A DNA stretch of 64,000 bases from Devosia sp. Root413D1 (GTDB lineage Bacteria; Pseudomonadota; Alphaproteobacteria; Rhizobiales; Devosiaceae), in contig NZ_LMEA01000008.1 in NCBI RefSeq assembly GCF_001425235.1, forward strand, positions 124,001 to 188,000, in the 5' to 3' direction. Of this stretch, positions 37,044 through 46,624 are shown in pieces (the stretch's first letter is position 1; each line of letters starts with the position of its first letter). The position numbers and the translations under genes were made by a program. The notes below the pieces were generated by a model. That model saw nothing but the letters and a program-made list of their open reading frames with translations, ran no database searches and had not been told where the DNA came from.

Positions 37044-37865
37044 ATGCGCATCCCGGCACTTCTGCTTATCCCCATGCTTTTCACCCCTGCCGTCGCGGCC
37101 GAAACGCCGTGGCAGGAAGTGGCGCCCGGCGCCAAAGTCCGGCTGATCTCGTCCGACCTGCTGAAGCCTGACGGCACCACCATGGTGGCGCTCGAGATCG
37201 ACATGCCTGAGGCCACCAACACCTATTGGCGCGTTCCCGGCGAGACCGGCATTCCCACCGAGTTCGATTTTGCTGCCTCGACGGGTGTCACCGGCCACCA
37301 GGTGCTGTGGCCGTTCCCGTTGATCGAGACCAAGACCGGCTATGTCGATTTCGTCTATCGCGGCCCCACCGTGCTGCCGGTCGAGCTGAGGCTCGAGGGC
37401 AACGCCGCCGACATCAAGCTTGGGGTGATCATGGGCGTCTGCTCCGATATCTGCGTCCCGGTGACCGCCAGCTTCCAGCTGCCACTGGCCTTCGCCGCCC
37501 CGGACCGGGCGCAGGGCCTTCGCATCGCCCAGGCGCTGGCTTTGACGCCGATGCCCTGGGACGACCCGCGCGACCCCATCTCCTGGGTCGGTTTTGATCG
37601 GGCCGCCGACGCATTGGCGGTGCGGCTCGACGACGGCAAGGTCGATCCACAATCGCTGATCGCCGACACCGGCGAAGCCGGACAACTCTTTGGTGCGCCG
37701 CAAAAAAGCCCGGATGGAAAACTAGTGCTCCTGCCACTGCTCGGGGGAGAAAGTAGCCGCGGCGTGGAGGGCATGCCCGTCCGGCTCACATTCATGACCG
37801 AAATGGGTCCGTTCTCGGTGGAACGGCGGATTTCGTCCGCCGGGTCGACTGCGGCGGGCGACTGA
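37044..37865 (+). CDS. periplasmic protein with DsbD N-terminal-like domain
   Basis: 273 residues with a signal peptide (MRIPALLLIPMLF... ending AVAA, about 20). The mature protein has YWRVPGETGIPTEFDF, a beta-rich core and GVCSDICVP, a C-x3-C pair like that of the DsbD-alpha/ScsB N-terminal domain. The transmembrane and thioredoxin parts of DsbD are missing. It probably exchanges or senses thiols in the periplasm; partner unknown. A Prx5 peroxiredoxin gene follows. An upstream in-frame GTG would lengthen the signal peptide; the ATG is preferred. Confidence 0.78.
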   Translation: MRIPALLLIPMLFTPAVAAETPWQEVAPGAKVRLISSDLLKPDGTTMVALEIDMPEATNTYWRVPGETGIPTEFDFAASTGVTGHQVLWPFPLIETKTGYVDFVYRGPTVLPVELRLEGNAADIKLGVIMGVCSDICVPVTASFQLPLAFAAPDRAQGLRIAQALALTPMPWDDPRDPISWVGFDRAADALAVRLDDGKVDPQSLIADTGEAGQLFGAPQKSPDGKLVLLPLLGGESSRGVEGMPVRLTFMTEMGPFSVERRISSAGSTAAGD

Positions 37866-37925
37866 TCTAAGGTCCGTCGCGCCCGGGCAGAGGGTGTGCG
37901 TTCGATCATGGGAGCTTTCACGCAG

Positions 37926-38423
37926 ATGACCATCCAGCGCGGGGACAGGATTCCGTCCGTCCCGGTCAAACTCGTGGGTAATGGCGACACCGTCGACACC
38001 ACGTCCGATGCGGTTCTGGGCACCGGCCGGGTGGTGTTCTTCGCCGTTCCGGGCGCTTTCACCCCGACCTGCGACACCTCGCATCTGCCGGGCTTTGTCG
38101 CCAATGTCGGCAAGTTCAGGGCGTTCGGCGTCGACCGGGTCGTCTGCGGCGCCGTCAATGATCACCACGTCACCAAGGCCTGGGCCGAGCGCTCCGAAGC
38201 GATCGGCAAAGTCGAGTTCGTCGCCGACGGCGACGGCAACCTCGCCGATGCGCTGGGGCTGTCCAAGCAGATCGCCGGCATGGGCAAGCGCTTCGCGCGT
38301 TTCGCCATGATCATCGAAGACGGCATCGTTAAGGACCTCTTTGTGCAGGATGTGGCAGGAGTGACCGTCAGCGGCGCGCCGGCGGTTCTGCTGGCGCTCG
38401 AAGCGTCGCGAGTTAGTGCGTAA
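37926..38423 (+). CDS. peroxiredoxin, Prx5 type
   Basis: 165 residues of the AhpC/TSA superfamily. The peroxidatic Cys is C49 in PGAFTPTCDTSHLPGF; GAVNDHHVTKAWAE and the KRFARFAMIIEDGIV ending are Prx5/hybrid type. It reduces hydrogen peroxide and alkyl hydroperoxides using glutathione/glutaredoxin or thioredoxin, which fits the glutathione genes in the window. Several starts are possible; the ATG at 37926 gives the usual N-terminus (MTIQRGDRIP). Probably cytosolic. Confidence 0.9.
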   Translation: MTIQRGDRIPSVPVKLVGNGDTVDTTSDAVLGTGRVVFFAVPGAFTPTCDTSHLPGFVANVGKFRAFGVDRVVCGAVNDHHVTKAWAERSEAIGKVEFVADGDGNLADALGLSKQIAGMGKRFARFAMIIEDGIVKDLFVQDVAGVTVSGAPAVLLALEASRVSA

Positions 38424-38434
38424 GGAGCAGTCGC

Positions 38435-39025
38435 ATGGGGTTTGTTGAGTTGGCGGCGACGCGCGGCGCAAAACTGCTTTCGATGGGCGCCCTGGCGCTC
38501 GCTCTTTCGGCCTGCTCGATGGGCAACATGTTCGCGCCCGCCGCGAGCGGCCCCTCGCCGATGGCCACCGCCAACCCCACGCAGCAGGAACTGGCGACCG
38601 CCAGCACCAACGCGCTGCCCGCCATTGCCACCGAATGTCCGCCGATCAAGGTGCGCAATGGTGGTGAGGCGCTGTTCTACTACGGCAAGGGCAAGGTCGG
38701 CGACGCGCGTTCGCTGAACTACCAGGCCGTCATCGAGAAGCAGTCGCGCAACTGCGTGGTGTCCAACGGCCTGATCACCGTGAAGATGGGCATAGTCGGT
38801 CGCCTGCTGCTCGGCCCCGCCGGCAACCAGACCAACGTCAACGTGCCGGTGCGCTTCGCGGTCGAACGCGACGAGGTGCCCCTGTTCTCCGAACGCTATG
38901 AGATTCCGGTCACCATCACCCCGCCGAACCAGTCGGAAGAGTTCGTGAAGGTGGTCGAGAACGTCGCCATCCCCTATACCGGCGGCGAGCAGATCGTCAT
39001 CTGGGTCGGCTTCGACGGCAAGTAG
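38435..39025 (+). CDS. hypothetical lipoprotein
   Basis: 196 residues. The signal peptide ends in a lipobox LSAC (24-27), so Cys27 is probably lipidated. After a Pro/Ala/Thr-rich linker (30-65) comes a domain with CPPIKVRNGGEALFYYG and RNCVVSNGLITVKMGIVGRLLLGP, a conserved block of uncharacterised alphaproteobacterial lipoproteins. No function can be assigned. It starts 11 bases after the peroxiredoxin gene and may be co-transcribed. Confidence 0.75.
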   Translation: MGFVELAATRGAKLLSMGALALALSACSMGNMFAPAASGPSPMATANPTQQELATASTNALPAIATECPPIKVRNGGEALFYYGKGKVGDARSLNYQAVIEKQSRNCVVSNGLITVKMGIVGRLLLGPAGNQTNVNVPVRFAVERDEVPLFSERYEIPVTITPPNQSEEFVKVVENVAIPYTGGEQIVIWVGFDGK

Positions 39026-39055
39026 CCACCCGCTTTCGACGAGCCCAAACTCGAT

Positions 39056-39079
39056 GTCATCCCCGCGAAAGCGGGGATC
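39056..39079. repeat. single half of the REP-like element (variant CCCCGC-GAAA-GCGGGG)
   Basis: GTCATCCCCGCGAAAGCGGGGA, one hairpin with a GAAA loop, preceded by the same CTCGAT as other copies. The stem bases differ from other copies but remain paired. It follows the lipoprotein gene; no T-tract. Confidence 0.75.
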
Positions 39080-39186
39080 TTCGTTTCTGCCGGTGAGGCG
39101 CGCGCCGCAACGATGGTCGTCGGCCCTGTGGCCCCTGGCACTCCGCGATTGACTTCGTCGTGCAAACCCGGCTTAGCATAACCCCA

Positions 39187-39361
39187 ACAGCGGGAGAGTC
39201 CGGTTTCGAGCCGGCGCCGAAGGAGCAACCGCCCCGGAAACTCTCAGGCACCCGGACCGCTGTCGTACTGAACTCTGGAAAGCAGGCGATCTCGCCTCAC
39301 CGAAGGAGCAACTGACCCATAGGCGGTCAGGAAATCTCTCAGGTTAGCGGACAGAGGGGGC
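39187..39361 (+). ncRNA. tandem glycine riboswitch
   Basis: Two consecutive aptamers. The first (about 39189-39260) has CCGAAGGAGCAA and AACTCTCAGGCA inside a GCGGGAGAGTCC/GGACCGCT stem. The second (about 39273-39361) has CCGAAGGAGCAA and AATCTCTCAGG. The linker between is short. It lies in the leader of gcvT-gcvH-gcvPA-gcvPB, the standard place for an activating glycine riboswitch that turns on glycine cleavage when glycine is abundant. Confidence 0.93.
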
Positions 39362-39417
39362 ACCGACGCGAGGGCGTTCGCTCGCGCGTTGTTGTGCAAC
39401 CAGCCCCTGGTGTTCCA

Positions 39418-40587
39418 ATGGCCGATCAACCGGCAGACGACCTCAAGACCGTAGTCCTCAACCACAAGCATGTGTCGCTTGGCGGCCGCATGGTGCCGTT
39501 CTCCGGCTACTCACTGCCCGTGCAATATCCCGCCGGCATCATCGCCGAGCACAAATGGACCCGCGAGCATGCCGGCCTGTTCGATGTCTCGCATATGGGC
39601 CCGAGCTTCCTCGTCCTTGACAACAAGTCGGGCGATAGCGAGGCGGATCACGCGGCAGTCGCTGAAGTGGTGGAGCCGCTGATCTGCGGTGACATCAAAG
39701 GGCTGAAACCCGGACAGATCCGCTACACGCTGCTGCTCAATGAAGAGGGCGGCACCTATGACGACCTGATGATTGCCCGCCCGGCCGCTGCGGGCTGGGG
39801 CGGGGCGCTCTACATCGTCGTCAACGCCGGCACCAAGGAAGAAGATTTCCAGCGCATCGCCACCGCCGCACTGGGGCAGGCGACGCTCAACCGCTCCGAC
39901 CACTGCGCGCTGCTCGCGCTGCAGGGGCCGGAAGCCGCCGCGGTGATCGATGCCATTGTGCCCGCCGCCGCCGAACTCGGCTTCATGCACTACGCCTCGT
40001 TCGACTGGCGCGACACCAAGCTGGTGATCTCGCGCTCCGGCTATACCGGCGAGGACGGCTTCGAGATCCTCGTCGATCCCGAACACGCCGCCGCCTTCTG
40101 GGACACGCTGCTCGCCGACAATCGGGTGAAGCCGATTGGCCTCGGCGCCCGCGACAGCCTGCGCCTCGAGGCCGGGTTGCCGCTCTATGGTCACGACCTC
40201 GACGAGACCATCTCGCCGGTCGAGGCCGGGCTCAACTTCGCCATCTCCAAGCGCCGCCGCGAGGCCGCCGATTTCCCCGGCGCGCAGCGCATTCTCGCCG
40301 AACTCGGTGGGGTGCTCGAGCGCGTCCGCATCGGCCTGACCGTCGAAGGTGCGCCAGCCCGCGAGGGCGCAGCGATTCTCGATCAGTACGGCGCCGAGAT
40401 CGGCGTCGTCACTTCGGGCGGCTTTGCCCCCACTCTCAGCCGCGCCATCGCCATCGGCTTCGTGCCGCCCGATCACGCCGCGCCGGGCACCAGGTTGCAG
40501 GTGCTGGTGCGCGGCAAGACCCAGGCGGCGGAAGCCGTCGCCACACCATTCGTCCCCCATCGCTATGTCCGGAAGGCCAGCAAATGA
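39418..40587 (+). CDS. gcvT: aminomethyltransferase (glycine cleavage system T protein)
   Basis: 389 residues. T protein passes the methylene from H-protein-bound aminomethyl to tetrahydrofolate. Seen: [34 protein letters not shown] near the N-terminus (folate-site motif D-V-S-H-M), [30 protein letters not shown] and the C-terminal [19 protein letters not shown]. Start ATG chosen at MADQP; a GTG eight codons earlier is unlikely. It follows the glycine riboswitch and overlaps gcvH by four bases. Confidence 0.95.
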   Translation: MADQPADDLKTVVLNHKHVSLGGRMVPFSGYSLPVQYPAGIIAEHKWTREHAGLFDVSHMGPSFLVLDNKSGDSEADHAAVAEVVEPLICGDIKGLKPGQIRYTLLLNEEGGTYDDLMIARPAAAGWGGALYIVVNAGTKEEDFQRIATAALGQATLNRSDHCALLALQGPEAAAVIDAIVPAAAELGFMHYASFDWRDTKLVISRSGYTGEDGFEILVDPEHAAAFWDTLLADNRVKPIGLGARDSLRLEAGLPLYGHDLDETISPVEAGLNFAISKRRREAADFPGAQRILAELGGVLERVRIGLTVEGAPAREGAAILDQYGAEIGVVTSGGFAPTLSRAIAIGFVPPDHAAPGTRLQVLVRGKTQAAEAVATPFVPHRYVRKASK

Positions 40588-40937
40588 CCAAGTTCACCAA
40601 GGACCACGAGTACATCACTGCCGACGGCACCGTGGGCATCACCCCCTATGCGCAGGAGCAACTGGGCGACATCGTCTATGTCGAGCTGCCCAAGGTCGGC
40701 CAGAAGCTCAAGGCCGGCGACGAGGCTGCGGTGGTCGAGTCGGTGAAGGCGGCATCCGAGATCTACTCGCCGGTCTCCGGCACCGTCACCGCCGTCAATG
40801 ACGCGCTCTCGGGGGAACCGGGGCTCATCAACTCGTCGCCCGAAACCGACGGCTGGATCTTCAAGCTGGCGCTCGACAACCCGTCCGAGCTCGATGGCCT
40901 GATGGATGCCGACGCCTACGCCCAGTTGACCGCCTGA
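40584..40937 (+). CDS. gcvH: glycine cleavage system H protein
   Basis: 117 residues. It carries the lipoyl arm shuttling aminomethyl groups between P and T proteins. The lipoylated lysine is K55 in [22 protein letters not shown] and the C-terminal [11 protein letters not shown] fit the family. ATGA overlap with gcvT implies coupled translation; gcvPA starts eight bases after its end. Confidence 0.97.
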   Translation: MTKFTKDHEYITADGTVGITPYAQEQLGDIVYVELPKVGQKLKAGDEAAVVESVKAASEIYSPVSGTVTAVNDALSGEPGLINSSPETDGWIFKLALDNPSELDGLMDADAYAQLTA

Positions 40938-40945
40938 GGACTTCG

Positions 40946-42301
40946 ATGCGCTATCTCCCCCATTCCGAGCACGAGCGGGCCGATATGCTCGCCGTGATCG
41001 GCGCCCGGACCGCCGAGGATCTGTTCGCTCGCGTCCCCCGCCATGCCCTGCTGCGCGAACCGGTGAACCTGCCGCGCCATTCGCCCGAGTTCCTCGTCGA
41101 AGCCAAGATGAAGGCACTGGCCAGCGGCAACCACGCCGCCGGTGACGGCCCGTTCTTCATCGGCGCCGGCGCCTATCGCCACCACGTACCGGCAAGCGTC
41201 GATCACCTGATCCAGCGCTCGGAGTGGCTCACCGCCTATACCCCGTACCAGCCGGAGGTCTCGCAGGGGACGCTCCAGATGCTGTTCGAGTTCCAGACCC
41301 AGGTGGCGCACCTCACCGGCATGGAGGTCGCCAACGCCTCGATGTATGACGGCTCGACCGCCACTGCCGAAGCCGTGCTGATGGCGCGTCGCCTCACCCG
41401 CCGTAACCGCATCATCCTCTCGGGCGGTCTTCACCCGCACTATCGCGACGTGGTGCGCACCTATCTCGGTGACGGCCCCGATCTGGTCTGCCTGCCGGCC
41501 TCGCCGGAAGGGCAGGGCGACATTCTCAACCGCATCGACGGCGACACCGCCGCGATCGTCGTGCAGACCCCCGATTTCTACGGCCACCTGCGCGACCTGC
41601 GCGCCGCGGCTGATGCCGCCCACGCTGCCGGCGCCTTGCTGATCGTCGTGGTAACGGAGGTCGTGTCGCTCGGCCTGATCGAAGCTCCGGGCGCCCTTGG
41701 CGCCGATATCGTCGTCGCCGAGGGCCAGTCGATCGGCAACAGCCTCAACTTCGGCGGCCCCTATGTCGGCCTGATGGCCACCAGGAAGGAGTTCATCCGC
41801 CAGATGCCGGGTCGGCTCTGCGGTGAAACCGTCGACGCCGACGGCAATCGCGGCTTCGTGCTGACCCTCTCCACCCGCGAGCAGCACATCCGCCGCGAGA
41901 AGGCGACGAGCAACATCTGCACCAATTCGGGCCTCTGTGCGCTCGCCTTCTCCATCCACATGTCGCTGCTCGGCGAGGCTGGCTTGAAGAAGCTGGCCCG
42001 CCTCAACCACCACAATGCGGTGAAGCTCGCGAAGATGCTCGGCACCGTCCCCGGTGTCGAATTACTCAACAAGAGCTTCTTCAACGAGATGACCATCCGC
42101 CTGGCCGTACCGGCTGCGCCAGTGGTCGAGATGCTGGCCAGGGCCGACGTGCTCGCCGGTCTACCCGTGAGCCGCCTCGAGCCCGACAACCCGGCCTGCG
42201 AGAACCTCATCGTTCTGGCCGCCACCGAGCTCACCACCGACGACGATATCGCGATGCTGGCCGAGTGCCTCCACGCCGCCCTTTCGGAGGACGCCCAATG
42301 A
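40946..42301 (+). CDS. gcvPA: glycine dehydrogenase (decarboxylating) subunit 1
   Basis: 451 residues. This is the N-terminal half of P protein as a separate subunit, which forms a heterotetramer with Gcv[27 protein letters not shown]-like [30 protein letters not shown] and [16 protein letters not shown] are the family landmarks. The split two-gene form is seen in many bacteria; E. coli has one fused chain. It overlaps gcvPB by four bases. Confidence 0.95.
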   Translation: MRYLPHSEHERADMLAVIGARTAEDLFARVPRHALLREPVNLPRHSPEFLVEAKMKALASGNHAAGDGPFFIGAGAYRHHVPASVDHLIQRSEWLTAYTPYQPEVSQGTLQMLFEFQTQVAHLTGMEVANASMYDGSTATAEAVLMARRLTRRNRIILSGGLHPHYRDVVRTYLGDGPDLVCLPASPEGQGDILNRIDGDTAAIVVQTPDFYGHLRDLRAAADAAHAAGALLIVVVTEVVSLGLIEAPGALGADIVVAEGQSIGNSLNFGGPYVGLMATRKEFIRQMPGRLCGETVDADGNRGFVLTLSTREQHIRREKATSNICTNSGLCALAFSIHMSLLGEAGLKKLARLNHHNAVKLAKMLGTVPGVELLNKSFFNEMTIRLAVPAAPVVEMLARADVLAGLPVSRLEPDNPACENLIVLAATELTTDDDIAMLAECLHAALSEDAQ

Positions 42302-43863
42302 GCATGAACAACCAGGGCCGCCCGACTGGCATCGGCACTTCCGTGCCCGTCGGCACGTCCGACTTCACTTCCGTCTCGGGGTCCTCGCTGCTCCCCAACG
42401 AGCCGCTGCTGTTCGAGATCGGTGACCGCGAGCATTCCGGCGTCGATCTGCCTGATGTGACGATCGATGGCAGCTTCCTCGGTGGCTTCGAGCGGAAGTC
42501 GGAGATCGACCTCGCCGGCCTTACCGAGCCCGAGACGCTGCGCCACTATGTGCGCCTCAGCCGCCTCAACTATTCGATCGACAGTGGGATGTACCCGCTC
42601 GGCTCGTGCACCATGAAGCACAACCCGCGCTTGAACGAGAAGATGGCGCGGCTGCCCGGCTTCGCCGACATCCACCCGCTGCAGCCGGTCTCGACCGTGC
42701 AGGGCGCCCTCGCCCTGATGGAGGAGCTTGCGCACTGGCTGATGACGCTGACCAATACCGCGGCCGTCTGCCTCACCCCCAAGGCCGGCGCGCATGGCGA
42801 GATGGCCGGCATGATGGCGATCAAGGCGGCACAGGAAGCCGCGGGGCAGGGGCACCGCAAGGTTGTGCTGGTCCCCGAGAGCGCCCACGGCACCAACCCC
42901 GCCACCGCCGCCTTCCTCGGCTATTCAGTGAGGGCCGTGCCGGCTCGCGATGATGGGACGGTCGATGTCGAGGCGGTGAAGGCAGCCTTGTCGCCCGATG
43001 TCGCTGCGATCATGCTCACCAACCCTAATACCTGCGGGCTGTTCGAGCCCGAAGTGATCGAGATCGCCGCGGCGGTGCACGAGGCAGGGGCCTACTTCTA
43101 CTGCGATGGCGCCAATTTCAACGCCATCATGGGCGTGGTCCGGCCGGGCGATCTCGGCATCGACGCCATGCACATCAACCTGCACAAGACCTTCTCCACT
43201 CCACATGGCGGTGGTGGTCCGGGTGCTGGCCCAGTGGTCCTCTCGGCCGCGCTGGCGCCATTCGCACCGGTACCGTTTGTGAAAAAGGGTGAGGGCCCGC
43301 TGGCCCTGGTTGAGCATGCTGAAGGCCAGCACCTGGGGCGCATCACCGCCTTCAACGGCCAGATGGGCATGTATGTCCGCGCGCTCACCTACATGCTGAG
43401 CCATGGTGGCGACGGTCTGGCCCAGGCGGCCAAGGATGCCGTGCTCAACGCCAACTACATCAAGGCGCGGCTCGAGCGGGTCTTCTCGGTGCCGTTCCCA
43501 GGGCAGCCTTGCATGCACGAGGCGCTGTTCGATGACAGCTTCCTCGAGGGCACGGGCGTGTCGACGCTCGATTTCGCCAAGGCGCTGATCGATGAGGGCT
43601 TCCACCCCATGACCATGTACTTTCCGCTGGTCGTGCATGGCGCCATGCTGGTCGAGCCCACCGAGTCCGAGAGCAAGCAGACGCTGGACCGCTTCTGCGA
43701 TGTGATGCTGGAACTGGCCAATGACGCCAGGGCCGGCAATGCGGCCCGCTTTACCAGCGCGCCGCTGAACGCACCGCGCCGGCGCCTGGATGAGACCCGC
43801 GCCGCGCGCTCGCCGGTGCTGAAGTGGGAGCGGCAGGAGCTGCTGCCGCAGGCGGCGGAGTAA
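42298..43863 (+). CDS. gcvPB: glycine dehydrogenase (decarboxylating) subunit 2
   Basis: 521 residues. It is the PLP-bearing subunit that decarboxylates glycine. The PLP lysine is K297 in [33 protein letters not shown] and [13 protein letters not shown] lie upstream and HEALFDDSF downstream. The ATG overlapping the gcvPA stop is chosen; an open frame extends a further 11 codons upstream. Its last 113 bases lie opposite the 3' end of the hydrolase gene. Confidence 0.95.
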   Translation: MSMNNQGRPTGIGTSVPVGTSDFTSVSGSSLLPNEPLLFEIGDREHSGVDLPDVTIDGSFLGGFERKSEIDLAGLTEPETLRHYVRLSRLNYSIDSGMYPLGSCTMKHNPRLNEKMARLPGFADIHPLQPVSTVQGALALMEELAHWLMTLTNTAAVCLTPKAGAHGEMAGMMAIKAAQEAAGQGHRKVVLVPESAHGTNPATAAFLGYSVRAVPARDDGTVDVEAVKAALSPDVAAIMLTNPNTCGLFEPEVIEIAAAVHEAGAYFYCDGANFNAIMGVVRPGDLGIDAMHINLHKTFSTPHGGGGPGAGPVVLSAALAPFAPVPFVKKGEGPLALVEHAEGQHLGRITAFNGQMGMYVRALTYMLSHGGDGLAQAAKDAVLNANYIKARLERVFSVPFPGQPCMHEALFDDSFLEGTGVSTLDFAKALIDEGFHPMTMYFPLVVHGAMLVEPTESESKQTLDRFCDVMLELANDARAGNAARFTSAPLNAPRRRLDETRAARSPVLKWERQELLPQAAE

Positions 43864-44713
43864 CCTCGGAGACCGTAGGTGTGGTGGCGAGAGGCTTTGC
43901 CACCACATCGGCCGCGAAAGCGCCGAGCAGCTCGTTGAATTGCGCCGGCTGATCCCAGAACGGTGCATGCCCCGCATCGGGAATGATGTGGCAGACATTG
44001 CCCCAGAGGTTCCGGTAGTGCAGCCCCGCCACATAGCTCAGCCGCGCTACCGGCTCGGCGGCGCCATTGACCACGGCCACCGGCACGCTCGATTGCTCGA
44101 CCGCCAGCTTCTGGTCGGCGACATCGCCGCGCAGCAGGCTCTTCGATACCGCCACGCGAACGCGCCCATCTGCCCGGCGGATCGACTGCAGGAAGGTCGG
44201 GTCGCCCGCGCCGTGGTAGCACATCTCGTAGAAGCGCTGCGCGTCGCGTTCGCTGAATTGCTCCTTGGCTGCCAGCAGCAGGTCGAGGTTGGTCTGGAAG
44301 CCGCGCAGCATGGCGATCGGGCCGCGGCCGATCGGCGGCGCGCCGACGATCATCAGCCCGCGCACCCCCGGATGCCGCGCCATCAGCTCGATGCCGACAT
44401 GCCCACCCAGCGACCAGCCCATCACCACCAGGTGCTCGATGCCCTTGTGCTCCAGCACCTCGGCCACCGTGCGCGCCAGCCCGTCGACGCCATAGTCGGC
44501 GCCCGACTCTGCGTCGCCCGAGGCGCCGTGCCCCGGCAGGTCGAGCGCGATCAGCCGGTGCCGGTCGGCCAGCTCGCTGTCGAACTGCTTGCCGAACACC
44601 TTGCGCGAGGCGCCCGAGCCGTGCAGCAGCAATAGCGGTTCGCCGCGCCCGTCGCTTTCGCTGAGGCGGATAGAGGCGGAGTGGGTCTGCACCGTGCTGT
44701 GGTAGATGGTCAT
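43751..44713 (-). CDS. alpha/beta hydrolase fold protein
   Basis: 320 residues. Oxyanion-hole HGSG at 31-34, nucleophile S101 in GWSLGG and a catalytic His in DAGHAPFWD (about residue 260) support an active hydrolase; substrate unknown. The final 40 or so residues are Ala/Pro/Ser-rich ([17 protein letters not shown]...) and are encoded opposite the end of gcvPB, so they may be a low-complexity extension with no fold. The ATG before TIYHSTVQ gives the usual family start; an upstream ATG would add 14 residues. Confidence 0.85.
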   Translation of the reverse strand: MTIYHSTVQTHSASIRLSESDGRGEPLLLLHGSGASRKVFGKQFDSELADRHRLIALDLPGHGASGDAESGADYGVDGLARTVAEVLEHKGIEHLVVMGWSLGGHVGIELMARHPGVRGLMIVGAPPIGRGPIAMLRGFQTNLDLLLAAKEQFSERDAQRFYEMCYHGAGDPTFLQSIRRADGRVRVAVSKSLLRGDVADQKLAVEQSSVPVAVVNGAAEPVARLSYVAGLHYRNLWGNVCHIIPDAGHAPFWDQPAQFNELLGAFAADVVAKPLATTPTVSEVTPPPAAAAPAAPTSAPASARRGSHPGAGAVRSAARW

Positions 44714-44916
44714 TGCGAGGCCGTCATGCTGAGTGCCCCGGACTCTGCCAGACACTCACTACGCCCCGGTCAACCAGCACGGTGAAGCAACGACGAAGCG
44801 AAAACCTTGCATTTTATCGAAACGCAGGCCGTCGTTGCGCAACTGCAGCTTGTTTCGTCGGCGATCCCTACGTAGCGTGATCAGGCAGCCCAAGTAGCGC
44901 CGCAGGGGGATTACGT

Positions 44917-45480
44917 ATGGACCTTGTTCTCGATCTGCTCGTCAGTGCGGTCAGCATTGCGGTGATCGCCCAGTACAGCTGGTCACTGAAGGCCCATTTC
45001 AACTCGCCGAAAATGCCAACGGGCACGGTGGTGATCTCTGTGGTCGTCCTCGCAACTGCGGCGATCTACCTGACCCTGCTTTGGATCGAGACCCAGCCCG
45101 TGCTGGCATTGTCCATCGGCCTGGTGATCGAGTGCCTGGCGCTATGGCTGTTCTGGGCGGCGATCAAGGCATCCCGCGCCGCGCGCCTGAAGATGGCCTT
45201 CGACGTGCAGAATCCGCACGGCCTTGTCATGACCGGTCCCTACCGCTACCTGCGCCACCCGTTCTACACCTCCTACCTGATTTTCTGGATCGGCTGGGCC
45301 ATCGCCACCTGGTCGCCCTGGTCGGTCATTCCGCTGGCGGTCATTACGGTGATTTACGTGCTGGCCGCACTCGGCGAGGAAAAGAAGTTCTCCCGCACCC
45401 CGATGGCTGCCGATTATGCCAGCTATCGCCAGAAGACCGGCTTCTTCTGGCCACGCCTGCCGGGCGTCGCAAAGGGCTAA
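44917..45480 (+). CDS. isoprenylcysteine carboxyl methyltransferase (ICMT)-like membrane protein
   Basis: 187 residues with about five membrane helices. The C-terminal GPYRYLRHPFYTSYL (107-121) and AALGEEKKFSR are the S-adenosylmethionine-binding motifs of the ICMT/PEMT membrane methyltransferases. Bacterial members have varied or unknown acceptors (isoprenoids, phospholipids or small molecules). CGCAGGGGGA precedes the ATG. A structured repeat starts seven bases after the stop. Confidence 0.82.
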   Translation: MDLVLDLLVSAVSIAVIAQYSWSLKAHFNSPKMPTGTVVISVVVLATAAIYLTLLWIETQPVLALSIGLVIECLALWLFWAAIKASRAARLKMAFDVQNPHGLVMTGPYRYLRHPFYTSYLIFWIGWAIATWSPWSVIPLAVITVIYVLAALGEEKKFSRTPMAADYASYRQKTGFFWPRLPGVAKG

Positions 45481-45486
45481 GCGGAG

Positions 45487-45527
45487 CGCTTTCAGGAAAG
45501 GTTGCAGACTTTTCCGGTTCGAAAGCG
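45487..45527 (+). repeat. two-tier hairpin repeat, second copy
   Basis: Outer stem CGCTTTC/GAAAGCG, inner stem GGAAAGGT/ACTTTTCC (one G-U pair), loop TGCAG and 3' GGTTC. The core is the same as at 26999-27041 but the outer stem is different and fully paired. It lies just after the ICMT-like gene and before the convergent DUF2459 gene. Confidence 0.75.
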
Positions 45528-45534
45528 TGACAAG

Positions 45535-46248
45535 CTAAGAGCCCTGGGGCGCTGCCGTTTCGGGCAGGCGGTTGAACAGCCGCAGTGACCCGGCAAGCGT
45601 CGTCGGCAGCGGCACCCACAAGCCAGTCCGCACGCCGGCGCTGCGCAGTATCCGCGCCGTCCAGGCATTGCACCCGACGAAGATGGCGTTGAAGCTCCCT
45701 TCCGCCTCGTAGAACCGGTCGCTGCCGGTCAGCGCGTAGCCGTCGATTGGCTGCACCTGGCCATCGATGCGCGAGAAGCTGCCGGCAATCTCCGACAGCA
45801 TCCGGGCATAGCCGGCCTCCGACAGGTCCAGCGGGGTCACGATCGGGTTCGCCTGGTCGACCTCGCCAAGCACATCGATATGCATCACTGAGCGATCGAG
45901 TGTCAGCGCCTTGAACGTCGGTCCCGGCTTCATGTCGGCAAAGCTCGGCGTCTCCAGATAGAAGGCCCGGCCACCCCATCCGATCAGCAGCCACCGGGCG
46001 TCCGGCAGATCTACCGGCAGCTCGGTTTCGGCGAGGAACGGCAACGCCGCCCGGCTCTGGGCGTCCAGCGGGATGGCAATGTCGGTGTGGATAGGGTTCG
46101 AGACGACCAGGATGCGTCGTGGAAGGGGCGTGCCGTCCGGCTGCTCGAACACTGCAGGATGTGGGATCACCGCGCCCAGCAGCACCGCCAGGACCGGCAC
46201 CCCGACAAGCAGCAACAACACCAGCGCGATGCGCCTCAGGATCCGCAT
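45535..46248 (-). CDS. DUF2459 (TIGR02117) family protein
   Basis: 237 residues. An N-terminal membrane anchor or uncleaved signal (about 5-28) is followed by VVSNPIHTDIAIPL, LLIGWGGRAFYLET and CNAWTARILRSAGVRTGLW, the conserved blocks of TIGR02117/DUF2459 (urease-region hypothetical). The N-H-T-D and C-N-x-W patterns suggest a periplasmic enzyme-like fold; function unknown. GGGGGGAG lies just before the chosen ATG; an earlier in-frame ATG has no such site. Confidence 0.85.
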   Translation of the reverse strand: MRILRRIALVLLLLVGVPVLAVLLGAVIPHPAVFEQPDGTPLPRRILVVSNPIHTDIAIPLDAQSRAALPFLAETELPVDLPDARWLLIGWGGRAFYLETPSFADMKPGPTFKALTLDRSVMHIDVLGEVDQANPIVTPLDLSEAGYARMLSEIAGSFSRIDGQVQPIDGYALTGSDRFYEAEGSFNAIFVGCNAWTARILRSAGVRTGLWVPLPTTLAGSLRLFNRLPETAAPQGS

Positions 46249-46384
46249 GCTCCCCCCGAAAGGACTCACGTGGCTGGCTGCGAGCTACGAAGGCTAAGCA
46301 CAATGGTGGTGCAAAGGCACGCTCCGTACCCTGTTTCCCGGGCGGGTGGGTGGCGAGGAGTGCGGTGTGCTCCAAAAACTCGAT

Positions 46385-46463
46385 GTCATTCCCAGCGAAA
46401 GCTGGGACCCAACTCGCCGCCCGCGCCAGCTGACAAATGGGTCCCAGCTTTCGCTGGGATGAC
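46385..46463. repeat. REP-like element, paired hairpins (variant CCCAGC-GAAA-GCTGGG)
   Basis: Same family as 18337 and 20101. The left copy has one extra T (GTCATTCCCAGC). It lies in the 375 bases between the DUF2459 gene and the ATP synthase cluster. The rest of that interval holds the atp terminator and no gene. Confidence 0.85.
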
Positions 46464-46567
46464 AGCCGGAGTGCCCCCGGCAAGACCCTTGCCACGCCCC
46501 AGGTTTGGCTAAGGAGCTAGCCCCAGAGTTCCCTTCTCCTCCGCAAGGGAGAAGGAAGTGCATCGCT

Positions 46568-46599
46568 CCAAAAGAAAATGCCCGCTGGCGCGGGCATTT
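46568..46599 (-). terminator. terminator of the F0 ATP synthase operon
   Basis: On the minus strand AAATGCCCGC-GCCA-GCGGGCATTT is followed by TCTTTT. The 9-10 base-pair stem plus T-rich tail is a classic factor-independent terminator, placed about 30 bases after atpF. Confidence 0.85.
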
Positions 46600-46624
46600 C
46601 GATCTTCAGCTCTGCAACCGAACC

